Shown here piece after piece: positions 1 through 9,582 of a stretch of DNA of 64,000 nt; positions within the stretch are counted from its first letter, which is position 1; each line of letters begins with the position of its first letter. The notes under the pieces are model-generated. The model was not told where the DNA came from. It saw only the letters and a program-made list of their open reading frames with translations, and did not search any database. A program made the translations under genes and the position numbers. Source of the DNA: Pyropia haitanensis (lineage: Eukaryota; Rhodophyta; Bangiophyceae; Bangiales; Bangiaceae); assembly GCA_008729055.1 (NCBI GenBank), contig SDUX01000004.1, positions 4,294,559-4,358,558 on the forward strand. The letters are read 5' to 3'.

Positions 1-20
1 GCCCTCCCCCCTCACCCCGC

Positions 21-716
21 ATGATGCCCGCCGCCAGCCGCCACCGCGCCCGCCTCACCGCCCTCACCACCCTCGCGGCGGTTGCCCTCACCGCGGGCTC
101 GGTGCTGCTGCGGTCTGCTGGAGAGGCACGGCCAACCCCTCTACTGGGAAGGGGCGGCGGCGGCGGCGGCACCGGCAGTGGCGGTGGTTTTCCCACCGCC
201 GCGCGGGTAGGGGAGCCCTCGGCAGGCGACGCCCGCGTGGCCGCCCCCCGGCCCGTACCCCTGGCGGTGGGCAACGCGGCCAACGGGAGCGCCACCCGCG
301 GGTGGCTCGTTGGCCACTTCCTCCCGCCCGGCAGCCCCGCCGCGTCGCGGCACGTGGAGGTCAAGTGGTCGGCGCACGCGGCGGGGGCGGCCAACGACGG
401 TGGGGTGGCGGCCAATACGGTCGGCACGAGCATGGCGCTGCTCGTGCGGGGGCACCACCGGCTGCTCTTTCCAGAGCTCCCCGCGGATGGGGAGGCGGCG
501 CCGGCGGTGGGGGGGGGGGGCGCCACGGCCGCCGCCTCCCGGGTGGGGCGGGTGGTGGACCTTGTGAAGGAGGGGGACTACGTGCTGTGGGCGCCGGGCG
601 TGGCGCATACGTGGGTGGCGGTGGAGGACAGCGCGGTGGTGACGGTGCGGTGGCCCAGCCTGGGGGGGGACCAGGTCGCCGTGGGGTCGTCGGTGGGGAC
701 AGAGGCGGGGGAGTAG
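21..716 (+). CDS. Cupin-like small protein with N-terminal membrane anchor or signal peptide
   Basis: A 231-residue frame opens with two consecutive ATGs. Residues about 12-30 form a hydrophobic segment after an Arg-rich start, so the protein is probably exported, plastid-targeted or membrane-anchored. Residues 40-95 are a Gly/Ala-rich linker. Residues about 95-220 hold one compact beta-rich domain with the motifs HVEVKW, a GTSMALLVRGHHRLLFPEL strand pair, a KEGDYVLWAPGVAHTW strand and an ending VTVRWPS. This pattern resembles small cupin-fold proteins annotated as hypothetical in cyanobacteria. That assignment is from pattern memory and no substrate can be named. An endosymbiotic origin would fit but is inference. 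The window begins just upstream, so an earlier exon or start cannot be excluded. An AATAAA hexamer lies about 150 bases after the stop. Confidence 0.65.
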   Translation: MMPAASRHRARLTALTTLAAVALTAGSVLLRSAGEARPTPLLGRGGGGGGTGSGGGFPTAARVGEPSAGDARVAAPRPVPLAVGNAANGSATRGWLVGHFLPPGSPAASRHVEVKWSAHAAGAANDGGVAANTVGTSMALLVRGHHRLLFPELPADGEAAPAVGGGGATAAASRVGRVVDLVKEGDYVLWAPGVAHTWVAVEDSAVVTVRWPSLGGDQVAVGSSVGTEAGE

Positions 717-2609
717 GCGAGCTGCTGATGGGGCAAGGGATAGTAGTGATGGGCGGGGGCGGGCAAGGAGGGGCGTCGGGGGGCGGGGAGGCGGGGGAGG
801 GACAGCTGGCGGACGGTCACAGATGGTAGCCGCTGCGCGCGGGGGGCAGCTCGAGAACGGAAAATAAAGTTCGCGGAAACGTCCTCGGCGGCGAGAACGG
901 TGGCTGCTCTGCGGCGTGCCACCGGCGCTGCCACTGGCGCCGCCGCGGCTGCGGGATGGGGAGGTGTCGGACCACAGACCGTCGTCAGCGCGGGCGCGGG
1001 CGACGGACACCTAGCAGCGCGTCGAGCAACCCCCTCCTCGCCGCCCTTTACGGTGCCCCGTGCGGGTGGGTGTGCGCCACGGCACGCGCGGCTCCCTCGT
1101 TTGGCGGGCGCGCCGCGCGGGAACGTCGCCCCCGCACCGCGGGGGCGGTGCCCCCTCGCGGCGCGACGGAGCGGCTGCCAACGGTGCGTGCGACCATACC
1201 TGCTCGTTTCACCAACTCTCTTCATTCCCCCCCCGCCCCGCCTCCGTATCATCTTCTCCCCCACTTCGTTTTTGTTTGCCGGCACGTGCGAGCGGCTGCA
1301 CCTCCCACCTCGCACACAGGCCCGCTTGCTCGCCAGCGTGGGCGCCGTGGCAGGGGGGTCTCCTCCAACTGCGGAAAAGCGGGTCCAACCACCGCGTCAC
1401 CGCCGCGGCGCCAGCCGCGTCGTAGGCTACTCGCCATGGGGGACGGGGGGGGGCGGGCATGCCGCCACGGCGCCGTCATGGTCATCGTGCCTCCCGCATC
1501 CAGGAACGCCGACGCCGAGTGAGTGGGCCAAGTCCGATCGCGCCACGTGGCGAGTCACCCCCCAGTCAGAGAGTCTCTTCATCCATTCCAATTTGATCTT
1601 TCGCATTGAACGTGTAATTAATCTCTATGGGATGGTGAGCCGCGCGCGAGCGTCAACGACCGGCAGGTTCAAATTCAGCCGTCCGCCGCGAGGAGTCGAT
1701 GCGGTAGGCGCGGTCGCTGCCGTTGCCGCCCGCTCCACACCAGCTCTCGTGCAACGTCACTGCGTGGCGGCCGCTGCGCTACACGAGCGGCGTCGCGCCA
1801 CAAGCACGCGCCGCTGCGCCACCAAGCCCTCCCGCACTGCTCCCGCTGCCCGCGACGGCAGAGCCCATCCCCTCCGCCACTGCCCGCCAGCTCGAGAGGC
1901 GGTGCCGTGACGTGGACCGCGCGTGCCGCGGGCGGGCAGGCGGGCGGGCGGACGGGCGGGCGGGCCGGCGGTGGGGGTGGGGGTGGCAGTCGCCGCCGTG
2001 GCTGCTGCCGCTCCCGGTGTGGGCGGCGGCGCTGCCGCCACTTGCTGGTGGCCATGGCGTCCACCCCGTCGGGCGGGGGGGGGGGGGGCGGGGGAGGGAT
2101 TTGAGCTGGCGGGGGGGGGGGTTGCTGCTCGCCGCCCCCCGCGGCGCTGCCGCCGCTGCCGGCTGCCACGGGGGGTTATTAGAGGCGGCGGCGGCGGCGA
2201 GGCGGGGGCACTCCCGCGCGACCTGACCGCCCCGCCCGCATCCACCCTGACCGCCGCCGCCGCCCCCCCCCCCCGCCCGCCGGCTGTACCACGGCTGCAG
2301 TTCTGCTGCCTTTGTCCCCCTGGCTCGCCTGCTGCTGGTGCTGCCGTCGTCCTCCTCCACCTTGCAGGCAGTTGCCACGCTGCCTGTGGCTTTCCGTCTG
2401 CCCGTCGCCCTGCCGCGGGCGGCCGGCCCGGCAGCGGCCGTCGTGCCCCACCCGTATCCTTTGCCAACCGCGCCTCCCCCCCAACCCGTCTTGTCCCTCG
2501 TGGGGGACACAGGTGCGCCGTCAAGGATCTTTGCTTCAAGGACCTCCCCATTGAGGACCCCCCCATCAAGGACCCGCCCTTCCCCCCCCTCGGCGGTCCT
2601 CACCTTGCC
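717..2609. other. GC-rich intergenic stretch
   Basis: Several overlapping open frames exist on both strands, but all are Arg/Pro/Ala/Gly-rich translations of GC-rich DNA with no recognisable domain. Apart from the AATAAA near 863 and runs of G and C near 2070-2125, I see no gene or RNA here. Confidence 0.5.
863..868 (+). promoter_or_regulatory. Candidate polyadenylation signal AATAAA
   Basis: A canonical AATAAA hexamer lies about 150 bases downstream of the stop codon of the cupin-like gene, on the same strand and in otherwise GC-rich DNA, where the hexamer is rare by chance. It is not confirmed by transcripts. Confidence 0.4.
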
Positions 2610-3008
2610 ATGGCATACGTGGAGTCCGCCGTGTCGGGCGCCCTCGCCGCCGCCGCCGCGTCGGTGGCCGTGTCGGTCGCGGCGCTGGGCGTGGCGGCCG
2701 AGGCGTACGCGGGGGGTGGCCTCGGCGGCCGCCCCCTCCCGCCGGCCACCGCGGTGGCGGTGGCCGCCGCGGCGGGCGCGGGGGCGGTGCTGCTGCCGCT
2801 GGTGGGCGCGGCGCTGTGGACGGCCGCGGCGGGCGGCGAGGGGGGGGGGGGGGGAAGCGCCCCGCGGGGGGGCGGGGTGGGCTGGGTGGGCCCGCCGCCG
2901 CGGGTGGGGGGGGGGGGGTGGGACCCGGCCGATGCGGACCTGGAGGGCGGCCGCCTGCTCAGCTGCTGTGTTGTTGGGGGGGGGGGGGCGGACCTCCACT
3001 TGTGGTAA
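2610..3008 (+). CDS. Possible small two-helix membrane protein, unknown function
   Basis: The ATG at 2610 sits in a favourable ccATGg context and opens a 132-residue frame. Residues about 6-32 and 45-70 are strongly hydrophobic, Ala/Val-rich and separated by a short Gly/Pro loop, which is what a two-helix membrane protein would show. The remainder is Gly-rich, contains an acidic patch (WDPADADLEGG) and passes through several long G runs where frame errors are likely, so the C-terminus is doubtful. The open frame continues upstream of this ATG, but that part is low-complexity. I recognise no family. It could be a chance product of Ala-rich GC-biased sequence. Confidence 0.35.
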   Translation: MAYVESAVSGALAAAAASVAVSVAALGVAAEAYAGGGLGGRPLPPATAVAVAAAAGAGAVLLPLVGAALWTAAAGGEGGGGGSAPRGGGVGWVGPPPRVGGGGWDPADADLEGGRLLSCCVVGGGGADLHLW

Positions 3009-6000
3009 TGATGGGGGAGTGGGGGGGGGGGGGGGGGGGGACTCTTGCCTGTGGTAGCGTCCGCGGTGGCGTCGGCGGCCGGGGACCGCGCAGGCTTAGC
3101 GCGTGGGATTTGTGTTCTGGGCGGTGCGGGTCCCCGACGGAGAGTAGCGGAGGACAGGCGGTGGCCGCGCGCACACTGTCGGCCACCCTCCGTCGCGGTG
3201 CCGACCCCGGGCGGCGAGCCACCGGCGACGCTGCGGTGGCGGCGGCGGGCGGCGCACGCTGCTGTGCCACAGGCGGATCCGGAGAGTAGGCCGGGCGGTG
3301 CCGCTGAGCCCGCCAAGCGGCTCGCCTGCCCGCCCGCCGGCGCGCCTGCCCGTCTGCTTGTCCATCGGATGGTGCTGAGACGGCCGCCCACCGACTGGCC
3401 TGGCCGACGCGGTCACCATCACGGCGACGGCGGCCACCACCACCGCCCGGGACACCACGCGTCACTGTTTCGACGGTGCGCGGCAGCCGCGGCGGCCGCC
3501 GGCTGGCTGCGTGCTGCGCAACGGGCTTCCCCCACGAGGTGCGACGGTCGGGGATGGGCAACGGACGAGTCGTGACGGAGGGGGGGGGGCGCATGTGTCG
3601 ATGGTCCCCACCGCACGGCTGCCTCGGGTGTGGACCGCGGGAAAGGGGGAGATGACGGGTGTTGGCGGAAGCGGCCGCCGGTTCGCCCGCGGGATGGCCG
3701 TGTGCCGCATCGTTTCACAGCAGAGGGCGGGTACGCGGCGTGGTGTCTGCTCTGGCGAGGCGTGGCGGATGATGGGAGTGTTGTACAAAGAACGAATGCC
3801 CGTGGAGTCCGCTACGCACTGTATAAACCCTTTGAGGACTTCTCCGGCTGTCTCTGGGAGGTGCGTGAGGCAGGGCCCTTCCTCCGAGAGGGATGCCGGT
3901 ACCGTGCGGCAGGGTCGCTGTCTGCTCGGTGCGCGTCTCGGGCAATGTACTGCAGCCACTCTGCGCGCGGCGAGTCCCACTGCGTCCAGGGGGCGGCTTC
4001 AAGGCAAAGTTTGTCCCGCCGCGTGCCCGAGCGATGCCACCCGGATGACGCCTCCTGTACGCGACAGCGAGGTCCAGGAATCTGGCGCTTCAGTGACTGG
4101 CTTTGCGGCCGCTCGTGCAATTCCTCTGGTCTCAAGTGCGTCCGCGGCATGTAAGTTCAGAACTTCATCGGATCAGAGTAAGTTCAACTGAATAATGCAG
4201 GGCTTTATTCGGTGTACACTGGACGGGGATCCTCGTCTGGAGCTATGCACTACCGGACCTTTCGAGAGCACGAAAGCACTGTCGCCCGCACGATCCGTAT
4301 CCAACAACCCGACGACCGCACCCTCCCTGTCGGGCGGCCACGACCGGCGCCGGTGACGGGCCTCGATCCACGATCAAAGCGTAGGCCAGCGGAGCTGCTG
4401 GCACGGTCCTCTCGCCAGCGCACACTCTCTGGGCGCGGCTTGTAGTTGGTGAACGTGGCGAACCGCTGCCGCGTTTCGAGCAGGGCCGCCGTCCGCCACC
4501 CCAGCTAGCACTCCGCACCACACTGTTCTGGAACGGAGACTCAAGGGTGCACCCGTGGTCGGGACCCAATGAGGCACCCAACTCCAGCAAGGACAGCGGG
4601 TTGCGCCGGACGACTGCGGCCAACCCCACGAGACGGGCGTGCCCGCTATTTCCACTGTCCGCCCACGCGCGGCTGGGGCCTCGGATGCCGCGGCGGGCGG
4701 GGCCCTTTCGGGTGCCCAACAGTCTCCTCTCCGGGTGCTGCGCGTCGGGATTGGTCAGGTTCGGCGACGGCCGACGCGCCAGATTCCAACCCAGCGTCCC
4801 CGTACCGTATCAAAATCACGCCCGCCGTCTCCTTGGACTGCAGCCTCATCGTAGCCCCATCGAAGCTTCAAGATGAGGATCGACCAACGAGGCGTTGGGA
4901 AGATGAGGGTCATCGGCGCCCCAATCGTCACCACCGACTCGATAGGTGCACGATCAAGATCTATTTTTGAGTCCGGCTGTGAAGGTCATACATCAGACCA
5001 CATACGTGATAATCTATTGGTTGAGCTGCTGTCAGCCCGTGCCGCACGGACAGCGACGGACTTCGCGCAGGTGTGGCGTTGCTCCTCCTACGCCCTCGCT
5101 GTCTCCCGAAATGGAGTGCACAGGATGGTCATGACCTGCATTGGCACCCGCGAGGCGCTTCACCGTGACGCCCTCTGCTGGTGCTCCTTTCCAGCTATGC
5201 TCCGCGTCCGCCTCTGCTGTAGCTGTGCGCGGCGTCTGTTCAGTGGCGCGGCTACCGTCGCCGGTACTGGGCCAGAGCCAGCCTCTTCCCGGGAATGCTC
5301 GCAGTGGGGGTGCGGCGCGCGACAAGCCAGCCGGCCGCCCTGCCGCTGTCGCCCGCCGACCCGCCGCCGTCGCCGCCTGGAACAATCGGTAGCTGAACGC
5401 GGGCAAATGGCGCTCGCAGGCACGGCTACAGTTAATGTTTGGACAGAGTCGTGGCACGCTTGAGGACTCAGCGACCACCAGAGCGTCATGGGGACGGGCG
5501 GGCGGGCGGGCGGGCGGGCAGGCAGGTGGGTGGGGGCGCGTGCCGGGTGGCCGGCAGTCCGGGCGGCTGGGCTGCCCGTGCAGCCGCCCGGCTCAGAATC
5601 GTCACTATTGACCAAATCCGATACGCAAGGCCTACACAGCCTACACACATACACACCCCCCCAGGAAACCCTATCCAAGTGGGGGGGGTTCAAGTCTTCA
5701 TAACGCCGTTATTGATATCCCCCTTTGATAGAATTTTCGGGCGGGGCCCGCATGGCCTACTCGGAGAGTCTTACTGTGCTTCCGCTAAAAAGTGGATGTT
5801 GCTTGGACGTGCAGGTGTGGTTTCATTGGTCCAGACGGCAACTTCATGCACCTTCACGTACCGTCAACATTCACTTATTAACGGACGCACTCTAAGTGCT
5901 CCGCGCTGGAGCTGCCAAACCGGTCTCCGATTGGCTGCAACGCACGTACAAGTTAATTGTCCCTTAATGAGCACAACTCAGTCACAAGTCCGAGAAATTC

Positions 6001-8093
6001 AACTGCCTTACAGCTCGGCTGTGGCCCCTCAGAACACCCCAAGCCTTAAGGGGCCTGTCCAGGGGGCCACGTGCGCCTCGCTGTGTCCACTCGCGAACAG
6101 CTCGCCCCCACGTGGTGCGCTTGTGACGGGCGACTCCGGGAGCTCCCCGCACTTCGACGATCACGCGGCGGCGCGTGACGCGCCGTGAGGTCGCCGAGTG
6201 ACAATCTCGGAGTCAGCCAATTCCCGGGGGGGGTTGCAGCGTCAGCACTCTTCATGGAACACTTGGATGCACCCTAAATAAGGGGCGTCGTGCTTATCAA
6301 CCAATAGGCAGGTCGTAGACGAGACAAATTAGAGCATGGGTTAGACTTGCCGCCCACGGCTTTGGAGTTGAACACCAAACTCTTCTTCTAGAAGGTCCGT
6401 CCTGGAACGGGCCGTGCTGCGGACTGGTTTCCAACCGCCACTCGCCGTCTCGCACCAAGTCGGCACGGTGCTCCACGTTGAAGCGCGCCTGCACGCACAC
6501 CCCTCGCCTCTTCCCCCGCAAGGTACTCGACACCCTTCCAATGGATCAAGTCACTTCCCTGTTTGGCGGCACGGCTGCAGATGCGCACGTTTACCTTCGT
6601 CGAACCGTGCGCTACGCGTTCATGAGAGATTTGTGATCCAGCGCGTCTTCTTGATGACGCGCCGGAGTCTGAGCAGCTGGAGGGAGCTTGTTCTGGTTCT
6701 GGGAGTGCGCGGATCTCTTTCCGTGTCTATATCACGTGCTATATGTGTGGCCGCGATGTGTCTGACTGTATGCTTTGGCCTCGTATCTTGCTATGTGGAT
6801 TATTCTTGCGTGTGGACCTGTTTTGCATGGATCGGTGAAGAAGACAAGGCATGAACGGGGGCGCTGGTGAAGCTGCGCGGCTGGAGTTGGCTGACGCATC
6901 CAGGGGCAAGAAGGGGAGGGATTAGGAGAGAGCGAAGAGCGGTGAGCATGGAAGGCGGCTTCAAGGAGGGGAGAGACAGGTTCATCAGGGGGGTGTGTTG
7001 ATGTGGGTGAGGAGGATGGGGTGCGGGGAGGTTGGTGGAGAGGCGACGGTCTTGTACGCGCGGGGTGAAGATGTGAGGGAATGCGAGAGGCGAGTAGGTC
7101 TCTCCCCCTCGCCACCGTCAGCGGGCTAGGCGCCGCTACCGTGGCGTGGTGTGGGGGGGCGGCCTACGGGGGCGGCCATTTCCGCTGTTTGCACCTACAG
7201 GTACAGGAATAAAACGTGGACGTGGCGCCATGTTGAAGCCCACGTGGCGAGGTTCAGAGCGACGTGGCGACCGTGGGCCGTCAGAACACCTCGCTGTGAC
7301 GCCTCGGGGGGTGCTGTCAGCCTTCTGCAGGTACTGTGGTTGGCCCATGAGTGAACGAAACTCAGTCTCTGATTGGGTGGTTCGTCGAAACAGTCCGCGG
7401 AATGGCCCCGTGAGGCATTAGTTCTGACGGCCCCAACTTATCACAAGAATAACGCAAACCCGGTTGCGTAGCAGATTCTGCCAATAGTGAGGATGCCACC
7501 GGGCCACGGCTGCCCAGATCCGGCGGCAGTGGCGGTCTGCGCACGTTCCGTTTCTGGGGATCTCGCTGTAATGCAGCCCTAGAGGTCTCTATCAATCGAC
7601 CATCGAAGGAGACCAACGACGTCCAACGCGCCCCCGCTAAGATGGACTCATCGAGCCACATCGATTTTCCATCGTCAAACCCCCTAAGATGGAGAATCAT
7701 TGCAAGGAGACGGCGGCGGTGGCCGACGCGGATGACGAGGCCATCGGCAGTTTCGGGCACGGACGCCGTGACAGGGCTCCAGCCACCCACCGGCCCGGGG
7801 GGTGGGCGCGTCCCCATTGGTTCACGCCTGCGGCCGATGCTGGCGGAACGTTCGGTGATGAACGTATCCCACCTCCCGTGGGATCCGCGCGGCACCGCGA
7901 CCGCACGACGGGACGGGGGTGCGGCTGAAATGAGCCGGCTCCACGGGGATTAGGGGCTGTGACGGTGCTCGCGCGTGGCGGCCGCCAGAGGGCGGCCCAC
8001 TCTGCGGTGAGCTGTACATTGCCCATGACACGGAAATGCGTAAAATAGAGGGTGGCTTCCCCGTGCGTGGCCGCCAACCCGCCCCGCGCGCCC
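3009..8093. other. Intergenic stretch without recognisable genes
   Basis: About 5 kb with mixed composition, more AT-rich between roughly 5600 and 7700. Frames of up to about 250 codons occur on both strands, but none shows a known domain, a convincing start context or a balanced amino-acid composition. A short (GGGC)n tract lies near 5497-5520. Weak TATA-like strings occur near 3823 and 6272 without a gene after them. Some of the less GC-rich parts may be decayed mobile DNA, but I cannot identify a family. Confidence 0.5.
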
Positions 8094-8100
8094 ATAAATA
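8094..8100 (+). promoter_or_regulatory. TATA-like box upstream of the Hint-domain gene
   Basis: The string ATAAATA stands out in GC-rich DNA about 150 bases before the ATG at 8245. If it is a functional TATA element, transcription would start near 8125 and give a 5' leader of roughly 120 bases. The leader ends in a pyrimidine-rich tract. Confidence 0.45.
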
Positions 8101-8244
8101 GGCGGTCCCCGCCACGATCCCTCCTCGGGGTGTCGCAGCAGCCAACGTCATCAACTCGCCGTCCATCTCGGGCGTCCTCAATCCGCACCATCACATTCCG
8201 CCCCCCCCCCCCCTGTCCCCCCCACCCCCGCCTTTCCGTCCAGC

Positions 8245-9582
8245 ATGGCTCCCCTGCTTCGCCCGGTCCTGGCCGCCGCCCTCCTCGCTGGTGCGGCGGC
8301 CGCGCTCGCCGGCACCCCCACCGCCGGCACCCCCGCGGTAACGGTGCGCGAGACGGCCGACAGCACCTTCCTCACCTCCACCTGGAGGCTGTCCAAGTCG
8401 TACTCGGTGTCCGATCTGGTGTCGGGGGACCTCACGCCCTCGACGGGGGAGCCCGACCCCAACGACACGGACGATGACCGGTGCCCGCTGACGCTGACGT
8501 TTGCGACCGCCACCGAGGCCTCCGACGGTGTGCGGGTGGTGCCGAACACGGCCATCACCCAGGACGGGTCGCGGTGTGCGGGGCCGGGCGAGTTTGTGCT
8601 CGTTAGCCCGGCGGTGCTCGAAAATCTTGACGGCCTTACCGGGTCGTTTGAAGAGGTTGTGCGCGAGACTCTCGGCGCCGTTGACGGCGCCGCGTCGACC
8701 TTTTCCCGCTTTGTGCGGACCGTCTTCTCCGCCATCACGGGGGCACCCGTCTACTTGGGCGTCGCGACCCAGGTCGACCGCACCTGCGGCGACCGCGAGG
8801 TGGAAGGCCGCACCCTTGTCGCGGCACTGTCGGTCAACCAAACGGTACAATTTGTCGGGTCGCTGTCTCTCCCGGCAGGCCGCCACCTTCTCACCTACAC
8901 CATCGAGTCCAACCCCATCTCACAGGTGGACAACCCGCTGTGCGTGTACACGGGCGCGGCGATCAAGTCGGGCGATGTCGCGGAGGGGGCCAACGGCACG
9001 GCCGCGGACAACAACCCGGCGTGCTTCCCCGCCGCCGCCACCGTTGAGCTGTCGACGGGGGCGGTCGTGGCGATGGCGGACGTCGCGGTTGGCGACGCGG
9101 TGCGCGTCGCGGCGGGCGCCGGCGCGGCCGCCTTTTCCCCGGTCTACACGTTTACGCACCGCACCGCGGGCGGCGCGCACCCGGTGGTGACCGCCACCAC
9201 CCGCAGCGGCCACTCGCTGACCGCCACGCCGGGCCACCTCGTCTACATCAATGGCCACGCCACGCCGATGCGGTCGGTGCGCGTCGGCGACGCGCTCGAT
9301 GTCGCCGCCGACGCCACGTCGTCGGTGGTGACGGCCGTCTCGGTGGGCACCGCCGCGGGGCTGTACAACCCACAGACGCTGCAGGGGGACATTGTCGTTG
9401 GTGGCGTCCGCGCCAGCACCTACACGACGGCGGTGGCGCCCGCGGTGGCGCGCCCGCTGCTCGCGCCGGTGCGCGCGCTCTACCGCCTGGGCGTGACGGG
9501 CTCGTGGCTCGAGGCTGGGGGGCAGGGCCGCCTCGCGGGCGCGCTGCTCCGCGTGCTGCCGCTGGGCCGGGCGAGCGCGTAA
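8245..9582 (+). CDS. Secreted protein with C-terminal Hedgehog-type Hint (Hog) autoprocessing domain
   Basis: The 445-residue frame starts with a clear signal peptide (residues 1-22, hydrophobic and Ala/Leu-rich, ending in an ALAG site). Residues about 30-255 form an extracellular-looking domain with several Cys and potential N-glycosylation sites that I do not recognise. At residue 260 a Cys begins a Hint domain (CFPAAATVEL): the invariant nucleophilic Cys, and the TxxH motif as T328-P-G-H331 in the B block. Both residues needed for the N-to-S acyl shift are therefore present. Hog domains cleave themselves from the upstream polypeptide and, in metazoan Hedgehog, attach a sterol. The sterol-recognition part cannot be judged here. 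Hog-only or Hog-fused secreted proteins are known outside animals, including algae. This is a single intronless gene with a TATA-like box 150 bases upstream. Confidence 0.85.
   Translation: MAPLLRPVLAAALLAGAAAALAGTPTAGTPAVTVRETADSTFLTSTWRLSKSYSVSDLVSGDLTPSTGEPDPNDTDDDRCPLTLTFATATEASDGVRVVPNTAITQDGSRCAGPGEFVLVSPAVLENLDGLTGSFEEVVRETLGAVDGAASTFSRFVRTVFSAITGAPVYLGVATQVDRTCGDREVEGRTLVAALSVNQTVQFVGSLSLPAGRHLLTYTIESNPISQVDNPLCVYTGAAIKSGDVAEGANGTAADNNPACFPAAATVELSTGAVVAMADVAVGDAVRVAAGAGAAAFSPVYTFTHRTAGGAHPVVTATTRSGHSLTATPGHLVYINGHATPMRSVRVGDALDVAADATSSVVTAVSVGTAAGLYNPQTLQGDIVVGGVRASTYTTAVAPAVARPLLAPVRALYRLGVTGSWLEAGGQGRLAGALLRVLPLGRASA

Noticed and set aside
3511..4191. 226-codon + strand frame
   Set aside because: Composition is mixed but no domain, signal or favoured start is visible, and overlapping frames of similar length exist on both strands.
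6297..6590. Three overlapping minus-strand frames in balanced-composition DNA suggestive of a transposase relic
   Set aside because: No motif of any transposase family could be recognised and no frame is clearly favoured.
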